Positions 7,516 to 16,073 of a stretch of 40,427 nt of DNA are shown here, one piece after another; position 1 is the first letter of the stretch, and every line of letters starts with the position of its first letter. The position numbers and the translations under genes are program-made. The notes beneath the pieces are model-generated. The model saw nothing but the letters and a program-made list of their open reading frames with translations. It did no database searches and was not told the DNA's origin. The DNA is taken from NCBI GenBank assembly GCA_028876335.1, contig JAGWSG010000073.1, positions 1 through 40,427 of the forward strand. Reading direction: 5' to 3'. Source of the stretch: Acidobacteriota bacterium (GTDB taxonomy: Bacteria; Acidobacteriota; Terriglobia; Terriglobales; Acidobacteriaceae).

Positions 7516-8334
7516 ATGACGTATTGCAGGTTTGAGTTTGAGGGGCAGGCGCTGTACGGTGTGGTGGAAGAGCGCGGCGGCGAGCCGTGGATTGTGGACC
7601 TTGCGCCGGGTATGGAAGAGGACCTTGCTTACAAGCTGGCGCACCTGAGTGCTGCGGCGTGGAGTTTCGATTTTGAGCCGATGCCGCTTTCCGCTGCGAA
7701 GCTGCTGCCGCCTGTAACACCGTCGAAGATTATTTGTGTGGGGCGGAATTATCGCGACCATGCGAAGGAACTGGGGAACGAAGTTCCCGCGGAACCGCTG
7801 CTGTTCTTCAAGCCGGTATCGTCGTTACTTGCGCCGGGTGGTGTGGTGCGAATGCCTGCATTGTCAGAGCGTGTGGACTTTGAAGGCGAGCTGGCGCTTG
7901 TGGTGGGCAAGCGCATTCAAAAGCTCCGTACAGGCGAAGATTGGCGAGGCTTTGTGCGCGGATACACAATTGCGAATGATGTGACGGCGCGCGACATCCA
8001 GAAGAAGGATGGGCAGTGGACGCGCGGCAAGGGCTTTGACACTTTTTGCCCGGTGGGGCCGGTGGTGAGCGACGGGATTGATCCAGACGCGGGCGTGGTG
8101 GTGGAGACGCGGGTGAACGGAGAGCTGAAGCAGCACGGTTCCACGAAGGATTTTATCTTTTCGATTGGCGATTTGCTGCGGTATATCTCAGCCGCGATCA
8201 CGCTGGAACCGGGCGACCTGGTGCTGACGGGAACGCCGGCGGGCGTGGGTCCGCTGAAGGCCGGGGACCGTGTGGATGTTTCGATTGAGGGGTTGGGCGT
8301 TCTGAGCAATCCGTTTGATGCAGAGACTGCCTGA
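7516..8334 (+). CDS. Fumarylacetoacetate hydrolase (FAH) family protein
   Basis: A 272-residue protein with a short N-terminal domain and a C-terminal FAH catalytic domain from about residue 70 (IICVGRNYRDHAKELG). The divalent-metal ligands expected for the family are visible as the two Glu in FEGELALVVG and the Asp in IANDVTARD. The C-terminal half contains the conserved LEPGDLVLTGTPAGVGPL segment. Members hydrolyse or decarboxylate 2-keto acids and acylpyruvates in aromatic catabolism, or act as oxaloacetate tautomerase/decarboxylase. The exact substrate cannot be read from sequence or neighbours. Confidence 0.92.
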   Translation: MTYCRFEFEGQALYGVVEERGGEPWIVDLAPGMEEDLAYKLAHLSAAAWSFDFEPMPLSAAKLLPPVTPSKIICVGRNYRDHAKELGNEVPAEPLLFFKPVSSLLAPGGVVRMPALSERVDFEGELALVVGKRIQKLRTGEDWRGFVRGYTIANDVTARDIQKKDGQWTRGKGFDTFCPVGPVVSDGIDPDAGVVVETRVNGELKQHGSTKDFIFSIGDLLRYISAAITLEPGDLVLTGTPAGVGPLKAGDRVDVSIEGLGVLSNPFDAETA

Positions 8335-8382
8335 AGGGGCTGCTCATCCTGCCAATTTCGTCGACCGGTCATCTAAACGCAA

Positions 8383-9072
8383 GTGATGACCACAAAGAAT
8401 TCGATTTCTGGCAGCGCGCGCGGCAAGAGAGAAAGCGCCAAGCAACTGCGCTGGGTAAGGGAGCATGGCCTGTCGCTCTCGTTTACTGCGCTGTTCCTGG
8501 TGTGTGTGACTGGGCAAAGCATTGCGGGGCACACGAGCTACAACGCCGAGCTTGCGGCGCATGGTATTCACCAGATCAGCTATGAAGCCTACCTTGATAC
8601 AGGGAATTTTCTAGACGGCATCTTCGTAAATTGGCAGGCGGCACTGCTGCAACTGACCTGCCTTGTGCTGCTGGGTACCCGGCTGCGCGAAAAGGGTGCG
8701 GCACACTCACTGACAACGAGAAAGAGCGCAGAGCGAAGACGGAAGCGGGACGGAATGAGGCGGCCGTGGGTCTATCGCAACTCATTGACACTCGCATTGG
8801 GTGGTCTTTTCATTCTTTGCCTTGCAGCCCACTTGATTTTTGGCGCGATGGATTACAACGAACAGATGCGCATGGTGGGGAAACCAGCGATTTCGACATT
8901 AGCATTTGGAGCGAACTCAACTTTCTGGTTTACCACTCTGCAGACTTCGGAAGCGGGATTTGCGGCGATTGCCATCTACGTTGTGTTCAGCATTTACCTG
9001 CGCCAGCAGGGATCGCCGGAGTCAAAGCCAGTGGACAGCAGCAATGAGGTAACCGGAAAAACGAACCATTAG
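8383..9072 (+). CDS. DUF6766-family membrane protein
   Basis: A 229-residue protein with four predicted membrane segments arranged as an internal repeat. A segment beginning about residue 30 (SLSFTALFLVCVTGQSIAGH) and another beginning about 133 (NSLTLALGGLFILCLAAHLI) are each followed by a polar stretch and a second hydrophobic helix. A basic loop of Arg and Lys separates the halves. This matches the DUF6766 family, whose function is unknown. It lies 48 bp after the FAH gene on the same strand. Confidence 0.8.
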   Translation: MMTTKNSISGSARGKRESAKQLRWVREHGLSLSFTALFLVCVTGQSIAGHTSYNAELAAHGIHQISYEAYLDTGNFLDGIFVNWQAALLQLTCLVLLGTRLREKGAAHSLTTRKSAERRRKRDGMRRPWVYRNSLTLALGGLFILCLAAHLIFGAMDYNEQMRMVGKPAISTLAFGANSTFWFTTLQTSEAGFAAIAIYVVFSIYLRQQGSPESKPVDSSNEVTGKTNH

Positions 9073-9268
9073 AATGGCGCCGCGGGGGCAAGCCCGGCCA
9101 ACAGGTTGTATTGCTCTGATTTTGTGGAAGCTACGATCCGATGAAAGAGAAAATTCAAAGAAGAATAGGCGGAATGCAACCTCGGGCCCGCCGATGAATC
9201 CAAAAAGAGGAATAGACTGATCTTTGAACGCGTTCCATGAGTGGACGCCCAGACCCCAAGGAGGCATC

Positions 9269-10270
9269 ATGCCGCAGAATTTGCTGGAGCAGTTGCGGAA
9301 GTTCACCACGGTGGTGGCGGATACCGGCGATATTGAAGCGATGGAGAAGTTTAAGCCGACGGATGCAACGACGAATCCGTCGCTGATTACGGCAGCGGCG
9401 CAGATGCCACAGTACCAGTCGATTGTGGACAGTGTGCTGAAAGATGCGCGCAATGAGCTGGGCGAGAATGCCGACGAAAAGGCGGTTGCGAACCTTGCGT
9501 TCCAGCGACTGGCGATTGCGTTTGGCAAGAAGATACTGAAGATTGTGCCGGGCCGCGTGAGCACGGAGGTTGACGCCCGCCTGAGCTATGACACCGAGAA
9601 GACGATTGAGATGGCACGCAGCATTATTGCGCAATATGACGCTTCTGGCATTGGCCGCGAGCATGTGCTGATCAAGATTGCGTCGACATGGGAAGGCATT
9701 CGCGCAGCGGAAGTGCTGGAGAAGGAGAATATTCACTGCAACCTGACGCTGCTGTTTGGCATTCACCAGGCGATTGCAGCGGCAGATGCGCACGTGACAC
9801 TGGTGTCACCGTTTGTGGGCCGCATTCTGGACTGGTACAAGAAGGACACGGGCAAGGATTACCAAGGCGCGGATGACCCGGGCGTGCAGTCTGTGACAAA
9901 GATTTACAACTACTACAAGAAGTTCGGCTACAAGACGCAGGTGATGGGCGCGAGCTTCCGCAATATCGGCGAGATTCGCGAGCTGGCCGGATGCGATCTT
10001 TTGACGATTTCCCCGCACCTGTTGGGCGAGCTGGAGAGTACGGAAGCCGAGCTGCCTTTGAAGCTGGATGCGGAGAAGGCAAAGACGATGCCGATTGAGA
10101 AGATGACGATCGACAAGGTGACGTTTGACAAGATGCATGCCGAAGACCGCATGGCGCACGACAAGTTGAAGGAAGGCATTGAGGGCTTCTCAGCTGCGCT
10201 GGAGAATCTGGAGAAGCTGCTAGCCAACCGGCTTGCAGAGCTGGAGCAAAGACAGCCGGCGACGGTGTAA
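9269..10270 (+). CDS. tal: Transaldolase
   Basis: Transaldolase of the non-oxidative pentose phosphate pathway (sedoheptulose-7-phosphate + glyceraldehyde-3-phosphate to erythrose-4-phosphate + fructose-6-phosphate), cytoplasmic. 333 residues from the ATG at 9269, chosen for AAGGAGG 5 bp upstream; an in-frame start 45 bp earlier lacks one. The class I Schiff-base lysine is K136 in [17 protein letters not shown], and the catalytic Asp is D18 in VVADTGD. The DATTNPSLI and [13 protein letters not shown]-like (here [16 protein letters not shown]) motifs place it with the TalA/TalB type. A strong terminator follows at 10296. Confidence 0.97.
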   Translation: MPQNLLEQLRKFTTVVADTGDIEAMEKFKPTDATTNPSLITAAAQMPQYQSIVDSVLKDARNELGENADEKAVANLAFQRLAIAFGKKILKIVPGRVSTEVDARLSYDTEKTIEMARSIIAQYDASGIGREHVLIKIASTWEGIRAAEVLEKENIHCNLTLLFGIHQAIAAADAHVTLVSPFVGRILDWYKKDTGKDYQGADDPGVQSVTKIYNYYKKFGYKTQVMGASFRNIGEIRELAGCDLLTISPHLLGELESTEAELPLKLDAEKAKTMPIEKMTIDKVTFDKMHAEDRMAHDKLKEGIEGFSAALENLEKLLANRLAELEQRQPATV

Positions 10271-10295
10271 ATAGCGAGAATTGCGTTGAGCGAGA

Positions 10296-10324
10296 GGGCA
10301 GCCTGCGGGCTGCCCTTCTTTTAT
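10296..10324 (+). terminator. Intrinsic terminator of tal
   Basis: Perfect 8-bp stem GGGCAGCC/GGCTGCCC with a 4-nt loop (10296-10315), followed by TTCTTTTATTT, 26 bp after the tal stop codon. Confidence 0.9.
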
Positions 10325-10530
10325 TTGGCCTTCATTCTGTTCGCAGTTGGGCTTGGACTCTGCTAACGAAGTTGATTGCAGGGTGTTGAATTTCGCGACA
10401 TGTTCGATTATCCCTGTGTCAACAATCTGTATATCGGCGGGTGGCTGGCGTTTGCCTGGTCTCATACAGGAAGAACAGACACTTGCTGTGTTGACAAGCT
10501 TGTGCGCGTTTATGCGGAGGTCAAAAGTCT

Positions 10531-11070
10531 ATGCAGAGCCAGGCACATCCACTGGAGGCGTTCTTTCAACAAGCGGTGCGCAACAGCTACGAGGGTGCGC
10601 TTGGATTGCGCGATCCTGATGTGACGAATTATGTTGCGCGGCTGCTTTGCGAGTTTTCTGCGACCGACAAGCTTTACAAACTGCGCGATGCGGATGGGCA
10701 TCCGATTGAGCAGTTGGAGACGATGCTGAATGCCGCGGATCCAATTCACGGAGCGGCTCCTTCGTTTGATGCAGAGCGCGCGATGCGCAAACATATCGGC
10801 GACTACGCGCTGTTTGTTGCGGGAATGTATCCGCATGCGGTGGAGTCCAGGAGCGGTCGGCGGCATGCACGGCCCAGCATGGGCGAACTGGTTCATGCGG
10901 GCAAGGAGAGTTACTACATTGTGAGCCAATTCAACCTGTTTGAGTATGAGCAGGAGGCGCCGTTGTTTGCGCGGCTTTCCGACTGGTTCGAACGGTGCAT
11001 ACTTGGGCTCTCGCTGGTGCGCGAGCAACTTACGCCGCGCAGACCGATGCTTCCTCCGCCAGTGCAATAA
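10531..11070 (+). CDS. Conserved-looking hypothetical protein
   Basis: A 179-residue soluble, mostly helical protein that I cannot assign to a named family. GGAGG lies 10 bp upstream of the ATG. It begins with an EAFFQQAVRNSYEGALGLRDPDV segment resembling a substrate-binding or dimerising helix pair, followed by a VARLLCEF helix, and has a GKESYY segment near residue 125. No signal peptide or membrane helix. It is bounded by terminators at 10296 and 11109 and so is transcribed alone. Length, codon use and the ribosome-binding site support a real gene. Confidence 0.8.
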   Translation: MQSQAHPLEAFFQQAVRNSYEGALGLRDPDVTNYVARLLCEFSATDKLYKLRDADGHPIEQLETMLNAADPIHGAAPSFDAERAMRKHIGDYALFVAGMYPHAVESRSGRRHARPSMGELVHAGKESYYIVSQFNLFEYEQEAPLFARLSDWFERCILGLSLVREQLTPRRPMLPPPVQ

Positions 11071-11108
11071 GCAGGAATCAGCAATCAGCGAACAGGGAAT
11101 AAAAAATC

Positions 11109-11145
11109 AGCCAACGGTGAGGGCCGTTGGCTGCTCTTTTTCTTG
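11109..11145. terminator. Bidirectional intrinsic terminator
   Basis: Perfect 9-bp stem AGCCAACGG/CCGTTGGCT (11109-11117 with 11124-11132, 6-nt loop). On the + strand it is followed by GCTCTTTTTCTT and on the minus strand by GATTTTTTATT, so it can end both the gene at 10531 and the convergent VOC gene at 11174. Confidence 0.92.
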
Positions 11146-11173
11146 CGACTGAGATCTGTGGGTGGTGGTGAGG

Positions 11174-11539
11174 TTATTCGGACCAGACGGCAAGTACATT
11201 TCCGCGGCCGTCACTGAAGTGAAAGCGGCGGCCACCGGGAAACTCGAATGTGGGGACGACAATGCTACCGCCGGCTGCGACGATTGCCTTTTGTGTTGCG
11301 GCGAGGTCCGCCGAATAGAGGACGATGAGCGGCGCGGTTTTGGGTGGAGCTTCGTGTGGATCGACGCGATAGAAACCGCCATCGACGCCTGCGGATGTGG
11401 CGGTGAAGCTGGCATAGTCTGGGCCGTAGTCGATGAAGCTCCAGTTGAAGACGGAGGAGTAGAACTTCTTTGTGGCTTCGATATCCGTGGACGAGAACTC
11501 GATGTAATTGATGTGGTGGTGATGTGTGGGATGTCCCAT
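11174..11539 (-). CDS. VOC superfamily (glyoxalase/bleomycin-resistance-like) protein
   Basis: A 121-residue single-domain vicinal oxygen chelate protein. AAAGGAG lies 5 bp upstream of the ATG. It opens with a histidine-rich stretch (GHPTHHHHINYIEF) and the usual FSSTDIEATKKFYSSVFNW motif of the first beta-alpha-beta unit; the second unit ends in FSDGRGNVLAVWSE, where the conserved metal-ligand Glu is expected. Family members include glyoxalase I, dioxygenases and antibiotic-binding proteins; this short type is usually of unknown substrate. It converges with the gene at 10531. Confidence 0.92.
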   Translation of the reverse strand: MGHPTHHHHINYIEFSSTDIEATKKFYSSVFNWSFIDYGPDYASFTATSAGVDGGFYRVDPHEAPPKTAPLIVLYSADLAATQKAIVAAGGSIVVPTFEFPGGRRFHFSDGRGNVLAVWSE

Positions 11540-11750
11540 GGCTGCTCCTTTGCGAAGTTAGGAGTGAAGGCGCAGGTGAGGTGTGGATACACTGCTCCCA
11601 GACGCTGCGATACGCCTCCATCCGCACGCACTCGCGAGCTGGAGCGTGAGGGTAGAGCCCGCTGGTTTGGGTAATGCGGCGCGGGCTGCCGAGGTACGAG
11701 ATGAAGGTAGCACTTGCGCACTGCCGACGCAACGGCGACCTCTGTACGAG

Positions 11751-13565
11751 CTATTTGCCGAGCGTGAGTTGCAGGCCAGCGGTGATGGTGCGGCCGGGCA
11801 TGGGGACGTTGTTGATTTCGGCATAGCCAGTGTTGGAGAGATTGGCGAGGCGTACGAAGGGTTGAATGCGGCCGGCGCCTCGCAGGAGTGCCAAGTTCCA
11901 GACGGGATAGACCGACTGCTGATAACGCTGGGCGAGTTGGATGCTGTTGGAAAGAACGATGGAGTGGGGTAGCTCTGTGGTCCATTCAGTATGGATGTTC
12001 TGAACCGGATAGTTGAAGACGTATTCGGACTGGAGGCCGTGGAGCGCGGACTGCGCGCCGTGCAGAGCGGTCCACGCGATGCCGACGTGTTGGTTGTGCA
12101 TGGGCAGCCAGGTGAGAGCGGTTTCAATGCCGCCGAAGCGAAGGCCGCTGAGATTGACGGCCTGCCATTTGTCGGCAGCGCTGGCGCGGACGTAATCAAT
12201 GGTGTCGTGCTGGCGCGCGTAGAAGCCAGTGGCAGACAGTGAGAATTTCTGCGTGGGTGTCCAGTCGATGCCGCCTTCGCCGGACCAGGAGGACTCGGGC
12301 TTGAGGTTGGCGTTGCCGTTGGTGGTGGGGTCGGAGTAGTAGAGGTCGGTGTAGCTGGGAATACGATAGCCGTAGCCTGCGTCGGCGCGGAGTTTGACTT
12401 GGTGGCCGAGGCGCATGGAACCGGCCAGATGCGGCGACCAAACCACCTGCGCGCCGCCGGAAAAGATTTCCGTGCGGAGGCCGGTGGAGAGTGTCCAGCG
12501 GCGCTTTGCGGGGCGGAGATCGAGATCGAGGTAGCCGGCGCCGCGGTTGCGCGCGTGCCGGCCGAGGTTGTTGCTGTTGATGGCGTCGCCATCGGCGTCG
12601 AGTCCGGCAAGGATTGCAGCGGAAGAGAACTGCTGCGTACGGTGGAGCATGGCTTGCCATGAGGTGGTGATGTGGTTGTTCTCGTAGATGGAGGGATTCG
12701 AGCGAATCAGCACGAACTCGTCTGTGTGGCGGCGGAAGGCAAAGGCGGCGGAAGTACGCGTGCCGAGCTCCTGGCGTGCAGAGGCAAACCAGCCCTTGGT
12801 TCGCTCCCATGAAGGATAGGGGCCGTAGAACTGGTCTGCACCGAAGGCGCGGTCGCTTCCGGCAAGAAAGATGTCCGTAAGTCCGAGTGAGCAGTTGAGC
12901 CAGTATTCGCTTGCCGCGGACTCATTGCGGTAGTTGCGGTCGGCGATGAAGCCGGTGGAGAAGTTGCGCTCGGTGGAGAGCCGCGTGCTGAATCGGGTAC
13001 GTACGAGCGATGCGCGTACCGACTGCTCGTTGATGCCGAAGTTGCCGGCGGCGGCGCGAAGGCGGAGCGAAGTTTCAGCAGGCGCGGCGGTAAGGAAGTC
13101 GACAACGCCGGCAAGGGCGTCGACACCGTGGAGAGTGGAGCCTGCTCCGTGAAGGACCTGAATGGAATCGACGGCGTCGAGTGGAAGAGGCAGGTCAAGA
13201 TTGTGATGGCCGGACTGGCTGTCATTGACGCGAAAGCCATTGAGAAGAACCAGCGTCTGGCTGAAGCCGCCACCGCGGAGAACGATGTCGGATTGTGCGC
13301 CACCAGCGCCGCGCTGCTCGAGGAAGACGGAGGAATCGGTACGGAGCGCGTCGATGGGTGTCTGGAACTTGAGGCTCTGGAGAGCGACGGGGAGTATTTC
13401 GATGGCGCGCGACGTGTCGGCCAACGGAACGGGCGTGGCCGTGCCGAGAACGACGACAGTTTCAGTGAGTTGAACGGGCTTCTTTGTGACGGGTTTGGAT
13501 TGCGCGGCAATCGAGGCGGCTGAAGCGAGAAGCAGGGTTGCCAGAAGTGGATTGCAGGGTTTCAC
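11751..13565 (-). CDS. TonB-dependent receptor, BtuB-like
   Basis: A 604-residue outer-membrane receptor, close to the length of BtuB. It has an N-terminal signal peptide (LLATLLLASAASIAAQ), then a plug domain from about residue 30: TETVVVLGTATP resembles a TonB box region, and the LNGFRVNDSQSG and IDSIQVLHGAGSTLHG-like motifs are plug signatures. A 22-strand barrel follows, ending in an aromatic-poor ITAGLQLTLGK strand. The GTG start has no clear Shine-Dalgarno. Cobalamin is the best-known ligand of this type, but no cobalamin riboswitch fits in the short upstream region, so the ligand is open. It is divergent from the MarR gene and probably repressed by it through the palindrome at 13622. 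Confidence 0.92.
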   Translation of the reverse strand: MKPCNPLLATLLLASAASIAAQSKPVTKKPVQLTETVVVLGTATPVPLADTSRAIEILPVALQSLKFQTPIDALRTDSSVFLEQRGAGGAQSDIVLRGGGFSQTLVLLNGFRVNDSQSGHHNLDLPLPLDAVDSIQVLHGAGSTLHGVDALAGVVDFLTAAPAETSLRLRAAAGNFGINEQSVRASLVRTRFSTRLSTERNFSTGFIADRNYRNESAASEYWLNCSLGLTDIFLAGSDRAFGADQFYGPYPSWERTKGWFASARQELGTRTSAAFAFRRHTDEFVLIRSNPSIYENNHITTSWQAMLHRTQQFSSAAILAGLDADGDAINSNNLGRHARNRGAGYLDLDLRPAKRRWTLSTGLRTEIFSGGAQVVWSPHLAGSMRLGHQVKLRADAGYGYRIPSYTDLYYSDPTTNGNANLKPESSWSGEGGIDWTPTQKFSLSATGFYARQHDTIDYVRASAADKWQAVNLSGLRFGGIETALTWLPMHNQHVGIAWTALHGAQSALHGLQSEYVFNYPVQNIHTEWTTELPHSIVLSNSIQLAQRYQQSVYPVWNLALLRGAGRIQPFVRLANLSNTGYAEINNVPMPGRTITAGLQLTLGK

Positions 13566-13610
13566 TTGCTGATGGTGCTGGATGGATCGGGCTGGCGCAA
13601 GGATAGTTTA

Positions 13611-13639
13611 GTATTACTTTCAATAGTTGAACTATTCAA
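13611..13639 (-). promoter_or_regulatory. Promoter of the TonB receptor gene with MarR-type operator
   Basis: AATAGTTGAACTATT (13622-13636) is a perfect 15-bp palindrome in the AT-rich gap between divergent genes. On the minus strand TTGAAT (13639-13634) and TAATAC (13616-13611) are 17 bp apart, and the palindrome overlaps the -35 box and spacer, so a bound MarR dimer would block transcription. The -10 match is poor. The operator assignment is better supported than the promoter. Confidence 0.5.
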
Positions 13640-13674
13640 TTAACTACGGGAATGCTGAATAGCAGGCGGAATGA

Positions 13675-14112
13675 ATGCGCATTGACACATTTCTTGAACA
13701 GAGCCCCATGTTTGCTGTGCATCGGGCGGCGCGACGGTTTGAGGCTATTGCAGCCGAGGCTCTGGCTGGAGAGGAGTTGGGCTTCCTGGAAGGCCTGGTG
13801 CTGGCGGCGCTGGTTTTTGAGGCACCACGGCTGGTGAAACCCTCGCAACTGGCTGAGACGTTTGCGACAACGCGGAGCAATATCAGCCATTGTGTGTCCT
13901 CATTGGAAGCGAAGGGGCTCGTGCGTCGGCAAATGGATCCGGAGGATGCGCGGGCATTTCTGCTGGTACTGCGGCCGCATGGACGGCGCGCGGCCATGCG
14001 CGTGATTACGGCCTTCGACAAGCTGCAGCGGCAGTTTGAGCAAGAGATTGGCAAGACGGCGCTGGGGGTAATGCTGGGGAATTTGCGGAAGCTGGAGAGG
14101 GCAGGGAACTAG
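13675..14112 (+). CDS. MarR-family transcriptional regulator
   Basis: A 145-residue winged-helix regulator. AGGCGGA lies about 4 bp before the ATG. The HTH is at about 60-82 (PSQLAETFATTRSNISHCVS), followed by the SLEAKGLVRRQMDPEDARAF wing with its conserved Asp-x-Arg. Long N- and C-terminal helices give the MarR dimer interface. Divergent placement next to the TonB receptor and the shared palindrome suggest it represses that receptor and itself. The inducer is unknown. Confidence 0.88.
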   Translation: MRIDTFLEQSPMFAVHRAARRFEAIAAEALAGEELGFLEGLVLAALVFEAPRLVKPSQLAETFATTRSNISHCVSSLEAKGLVRRQMDPEDARAFLLVLRPHGRRAAMRVITAFDKLQRQFEQEIGKTALGVMLGNLRKLERAGN

Positions 14113-14369
14113 CCGGGCAGATTCGATTCGGCAACAGCCGGGATGGTCTGAAGCACGCGCCGGGAACGGATATTGCTGCGGGCCAGGTCCGCGAAACCAC
14201 GATCGTGTGTGTTATCGATCGGTTCTTGGCTTCAGAACGTTCGACCCTCGACTTGTCTTGCGCTGCGCACATCGCGCGCTCCACGGGCTCAACTCTAAAG
14301 CCTGAACTCTGAGCCTTCAGCGCCACATTGATGCGATACCATAGACGTTCATCCCACAGGGGTCTGCGT
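14113..14369. other. Gap containing the GC-skew flip
   Basis: No gene seen. To the left the + strand is G-rich in genes of either orientation (permease on +, TonB receptor on -). To the right it is C-rich in genes of either orientation (recA on +, MutS-like on -). The change falls between the MarR gene and the ABM-like gene. No canonical dif 28-mer was recognised. Confidence 0.55.
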
Positions 14370-14666
14370 ATGTTCGTCGTTGTCTGGCAGTTTGAAGTCG
14401 CTGAAGAAAACGTGGCCGCTTTTGAAGCCGCTTACGGTCCTGAAGGTTCCTGGGCGCAGCTCTTCCGTTCCTCATCCGAGTACCGCGGTACGGAACTGCT
14501 CCGTGACGCCTACATCCCCGGCGCTTACCTCACCATCGACCGCTGGACAAACGAAGACTCTTTCCGCACCTTCCGCCGCGACCACGATGCAGACTACGAA
14601 TCGCTTGACCGAGCCTGCGACGCCCTCACGCAAAAGGAAACCCGTATCGGCGCCTACACTATATGA
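14370..14666 (+). CDS. ABM-like (antibiotic biosynthesis monooxygenase fold) protein
   Basis: A 98-residue protein that looks like a single ferredoxin-like ABM domain: VVVWQFEVAEENVAAFEAAY strand-helix start, then an ELLRDAYIPGAYLTIDRW strand pair, and a C-terminal helix. Many such proteins are heme-degrading or quinol monooxygenases, but small stand-alone members often have no known activity. The start at 14370 (AGGGG upstream) is preferred to an in-frame ATG at 14328. It is the first gene with C-rich + strand composition right of the skew flip. Confidence 0.75.
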   Translation: MFVVVWQFEVAEENVAAFEAAYGPEGSWAQLFRSSSEYRGTELLRDAYIPGAYLTIDRWTNEDSFRTFRRDHDADYESLDRACDALTQKETRIGAYTI

Positions 14667-14935
14667 CCTCGAATCAGGACATACACCTGAAGACAACTCA
14701 TGAGTGACGCAATCACTACCCATTCCCCCGAATCTGTCCTATACTCGCAATCACTCAGCTTAAGGCAGCAAAAATGAGCTGAATCTAAATTTTCACCCTT
14801 TCTTCGCTTTTTCTCCTGTTGTTCCTGTCCCCATCCTGCTAGAATCCTCTCGACTCGTTTACCCGTTTTGCGCCTTTACTCCTGCATCTGGCAGGACGCA
14901 ACCGGTCTTAACCCACTGATTTTAAAGGAGCCACC
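14667..14935 (+). promoter_or_regulatory. recA upstream region
   Basis: A 269-bp gap. A TAGAAT -10 candidate lies at 14840-14845, about 90 bp before the recA ATG, with only weak -35 matches (TTGTTC at 15 bp or TGTTGT at 17 bp). A TCAGCT/AGCTGA inverted repeat lies at 14755-14782. I see no LexA box of the proteobacterial or Gram-positive consensus, so SOS control cannot be claimed. Confidence 0.3.
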
Positions 14936-16015
14936 ATGGCCGTCGCCGAAGATCGCGCTAAAGCAGTAGAACTTGCACTCTCACAAATCGAAAAACAATT
15001 CGGCAAAGGCTCCATTGTCCGCCTCGGCTCCAAAGAAGCCCTCCTGCCCATCTCCGTCATCTCCACTGGATCCATCAGTTTTGACGCCGCACTCGGTGTT
15101 GGCGGCGTGCCCCGCGGCCGCGTCATTGAAATCTACGGCCCTGAGTCCTCTGGCAAAACCACCATCACTCTGCAGATCATCGCGGAAGCCCAAAAAGCGG
15201 GCGGTCTGGCCGCCTTCGTCGACGCTGAGCACGCTCTTGACCCAGGCTACGCCAAAAAACTAGGCGTCGATGTCGATAACCTCCTCGTCTCGCAGCCCGA
15301 CTCCGGCGAGCAGGCCCTCGAAATCACCGAGGCCCTCGTCCGTTCCGGCGCCATTGATGTGCTCGTCGTCGACTCCGTCGCCGCTCTTGTGCCCAAGGCT
15401 GAGCTCGATGGCGAAATGGGTGATTCGCACGTGGGCCTCCAGGCGCGACTTATGTCGCAGGCTCTCCGCAAGCTCACTGGAACGGTCTCAAAATCACGCA
15501 CCGCTCTCATCTTCATCAACCAGATCCGCGAGAAAATCGGCGTCATGTTCGGCAACCCGGAAACCACCACCGGCGGCCGTGCTCTCAAGTTCTATTCCAC
15601 CGTTCGCGTCGACATTCGCCGCATCGCCGCAGTCAAGGATGGCGATACCGTCGTCGGCAACCGCACCAAGGTCAAGATCGTGAAGAACAAGGTTGCCGCA
15701 CCCTTCCGCGAGGCCGAATTCGACATCCTCTACGGCGAAGGCATCAGCCGCGAAGGCGACGTCCTCGATCTTGGCGTCGCACACAACATCGTGGAGAAAT
15801 CCGGCGCATGGTACAGCTATGCCGGTGAACGCATTGGACAGGGGCGAGAAAATACGCGCAATTTCCTCAAGGAAAACAAGGAAATGTTCGCCAAAATGGA
15901 CGCAGAAGTCCGCGCAAAGCTCGGGATCGGCAACGCCCCCAAAGCCGACCTCCCGGACGTTCCCGCGGCTGGTCCTGCTGAAGCAAAGGAAGCGGTCAAG
16001 TCGCGCCGCGGATAG
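14936..16015 (+). CDS. recA: Recombinase RecA
   Basis: A 359-residue RecA, the ATP-dependent strand-exchange protein of homologous recombination and SOS induction. The ATG follows AAAGGAG by 5 bp. Walker A GPESSGKT lies at 68-75, and Walker B is in [17 protein letters not shown] near residue 144. The QALRKLTG and [10 protein letters not shown] motifs and loop L2 around [16 protein letters not shown] are intact. The C-terminal tail is short and mixed in charge. It stands alone, with a strong terminator just after it; recX is not adjacent. Confidence 0.99.
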   Translation: MAVAEDRAKAVELALSQIEKQFGKGSIVRLGSKEALLPISVISTGSISFDAALGVGGVPRGRVIEIYGPESSGKTTITLQIIAEAQKAGGLAAFVDAEHALDPGYAKKLGVDVDNLLVSQPDSGEQALEITEALVRSGAIDVLVVDSVAALVPKAELDGEMGDSHVGLQARLMSQALRKLTGTVSKSRTALIFINQIREKIGVMFGNPETTTGGRALKFYSTVRVDIRRIAAVKDGDTVVGNRTKVKIVKNKVAAPFREAEFDILYGEGISREGDVLDLGVAHNIVEKSGAWYSYAGERIGQGRENTRNFLKENKEMFAKMDAEVRAKLGIGNAPKADLPDVPAAGPAEAKEAVKSRRG

Positions 16016-16036
16016 TTTCGTTGGCGAAGACGCGAA

Positions 16037-16070
16037 AGCGCGGGGCTATGGCTCCGCGCTTTTTTCTTCT
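16037..16070 (+). terminator. Intrinsic terminator of recA
   Basis: 10-bp stem with one G-T pair (16037-16046 with 16051-16060, TATG loop), followed by a run of six T then CTTCT. It lies 22 bp after the recA stop and in front of the convergent MutS-like gene. Confidence 0.9.
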
Positions 16071-16073
16071 GTG

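Noticed and set aside
6317-7720. 467-codon Pro/Ala/Ser-rich frame on the minus strand
   Set aside because: It is antisense to the FN3 lipoprotein and the FAH gene, both of which have clear homology and start sites.
9226-9235. GAACGCGTTC palindrome upstream of tal
   Set aside because: Perfect but only 10 bp, no matching regulator nearby; chance occurrence cannot be excluded.
14113-14935. Possible dif site or LexA (SOS) box near the skew flip and recA
   Set aside because: No sequence close to the dif 28-mer, and no CTG-N10-CAG or GAAC-N4-GTTC box with sufficient match, was found by eye.
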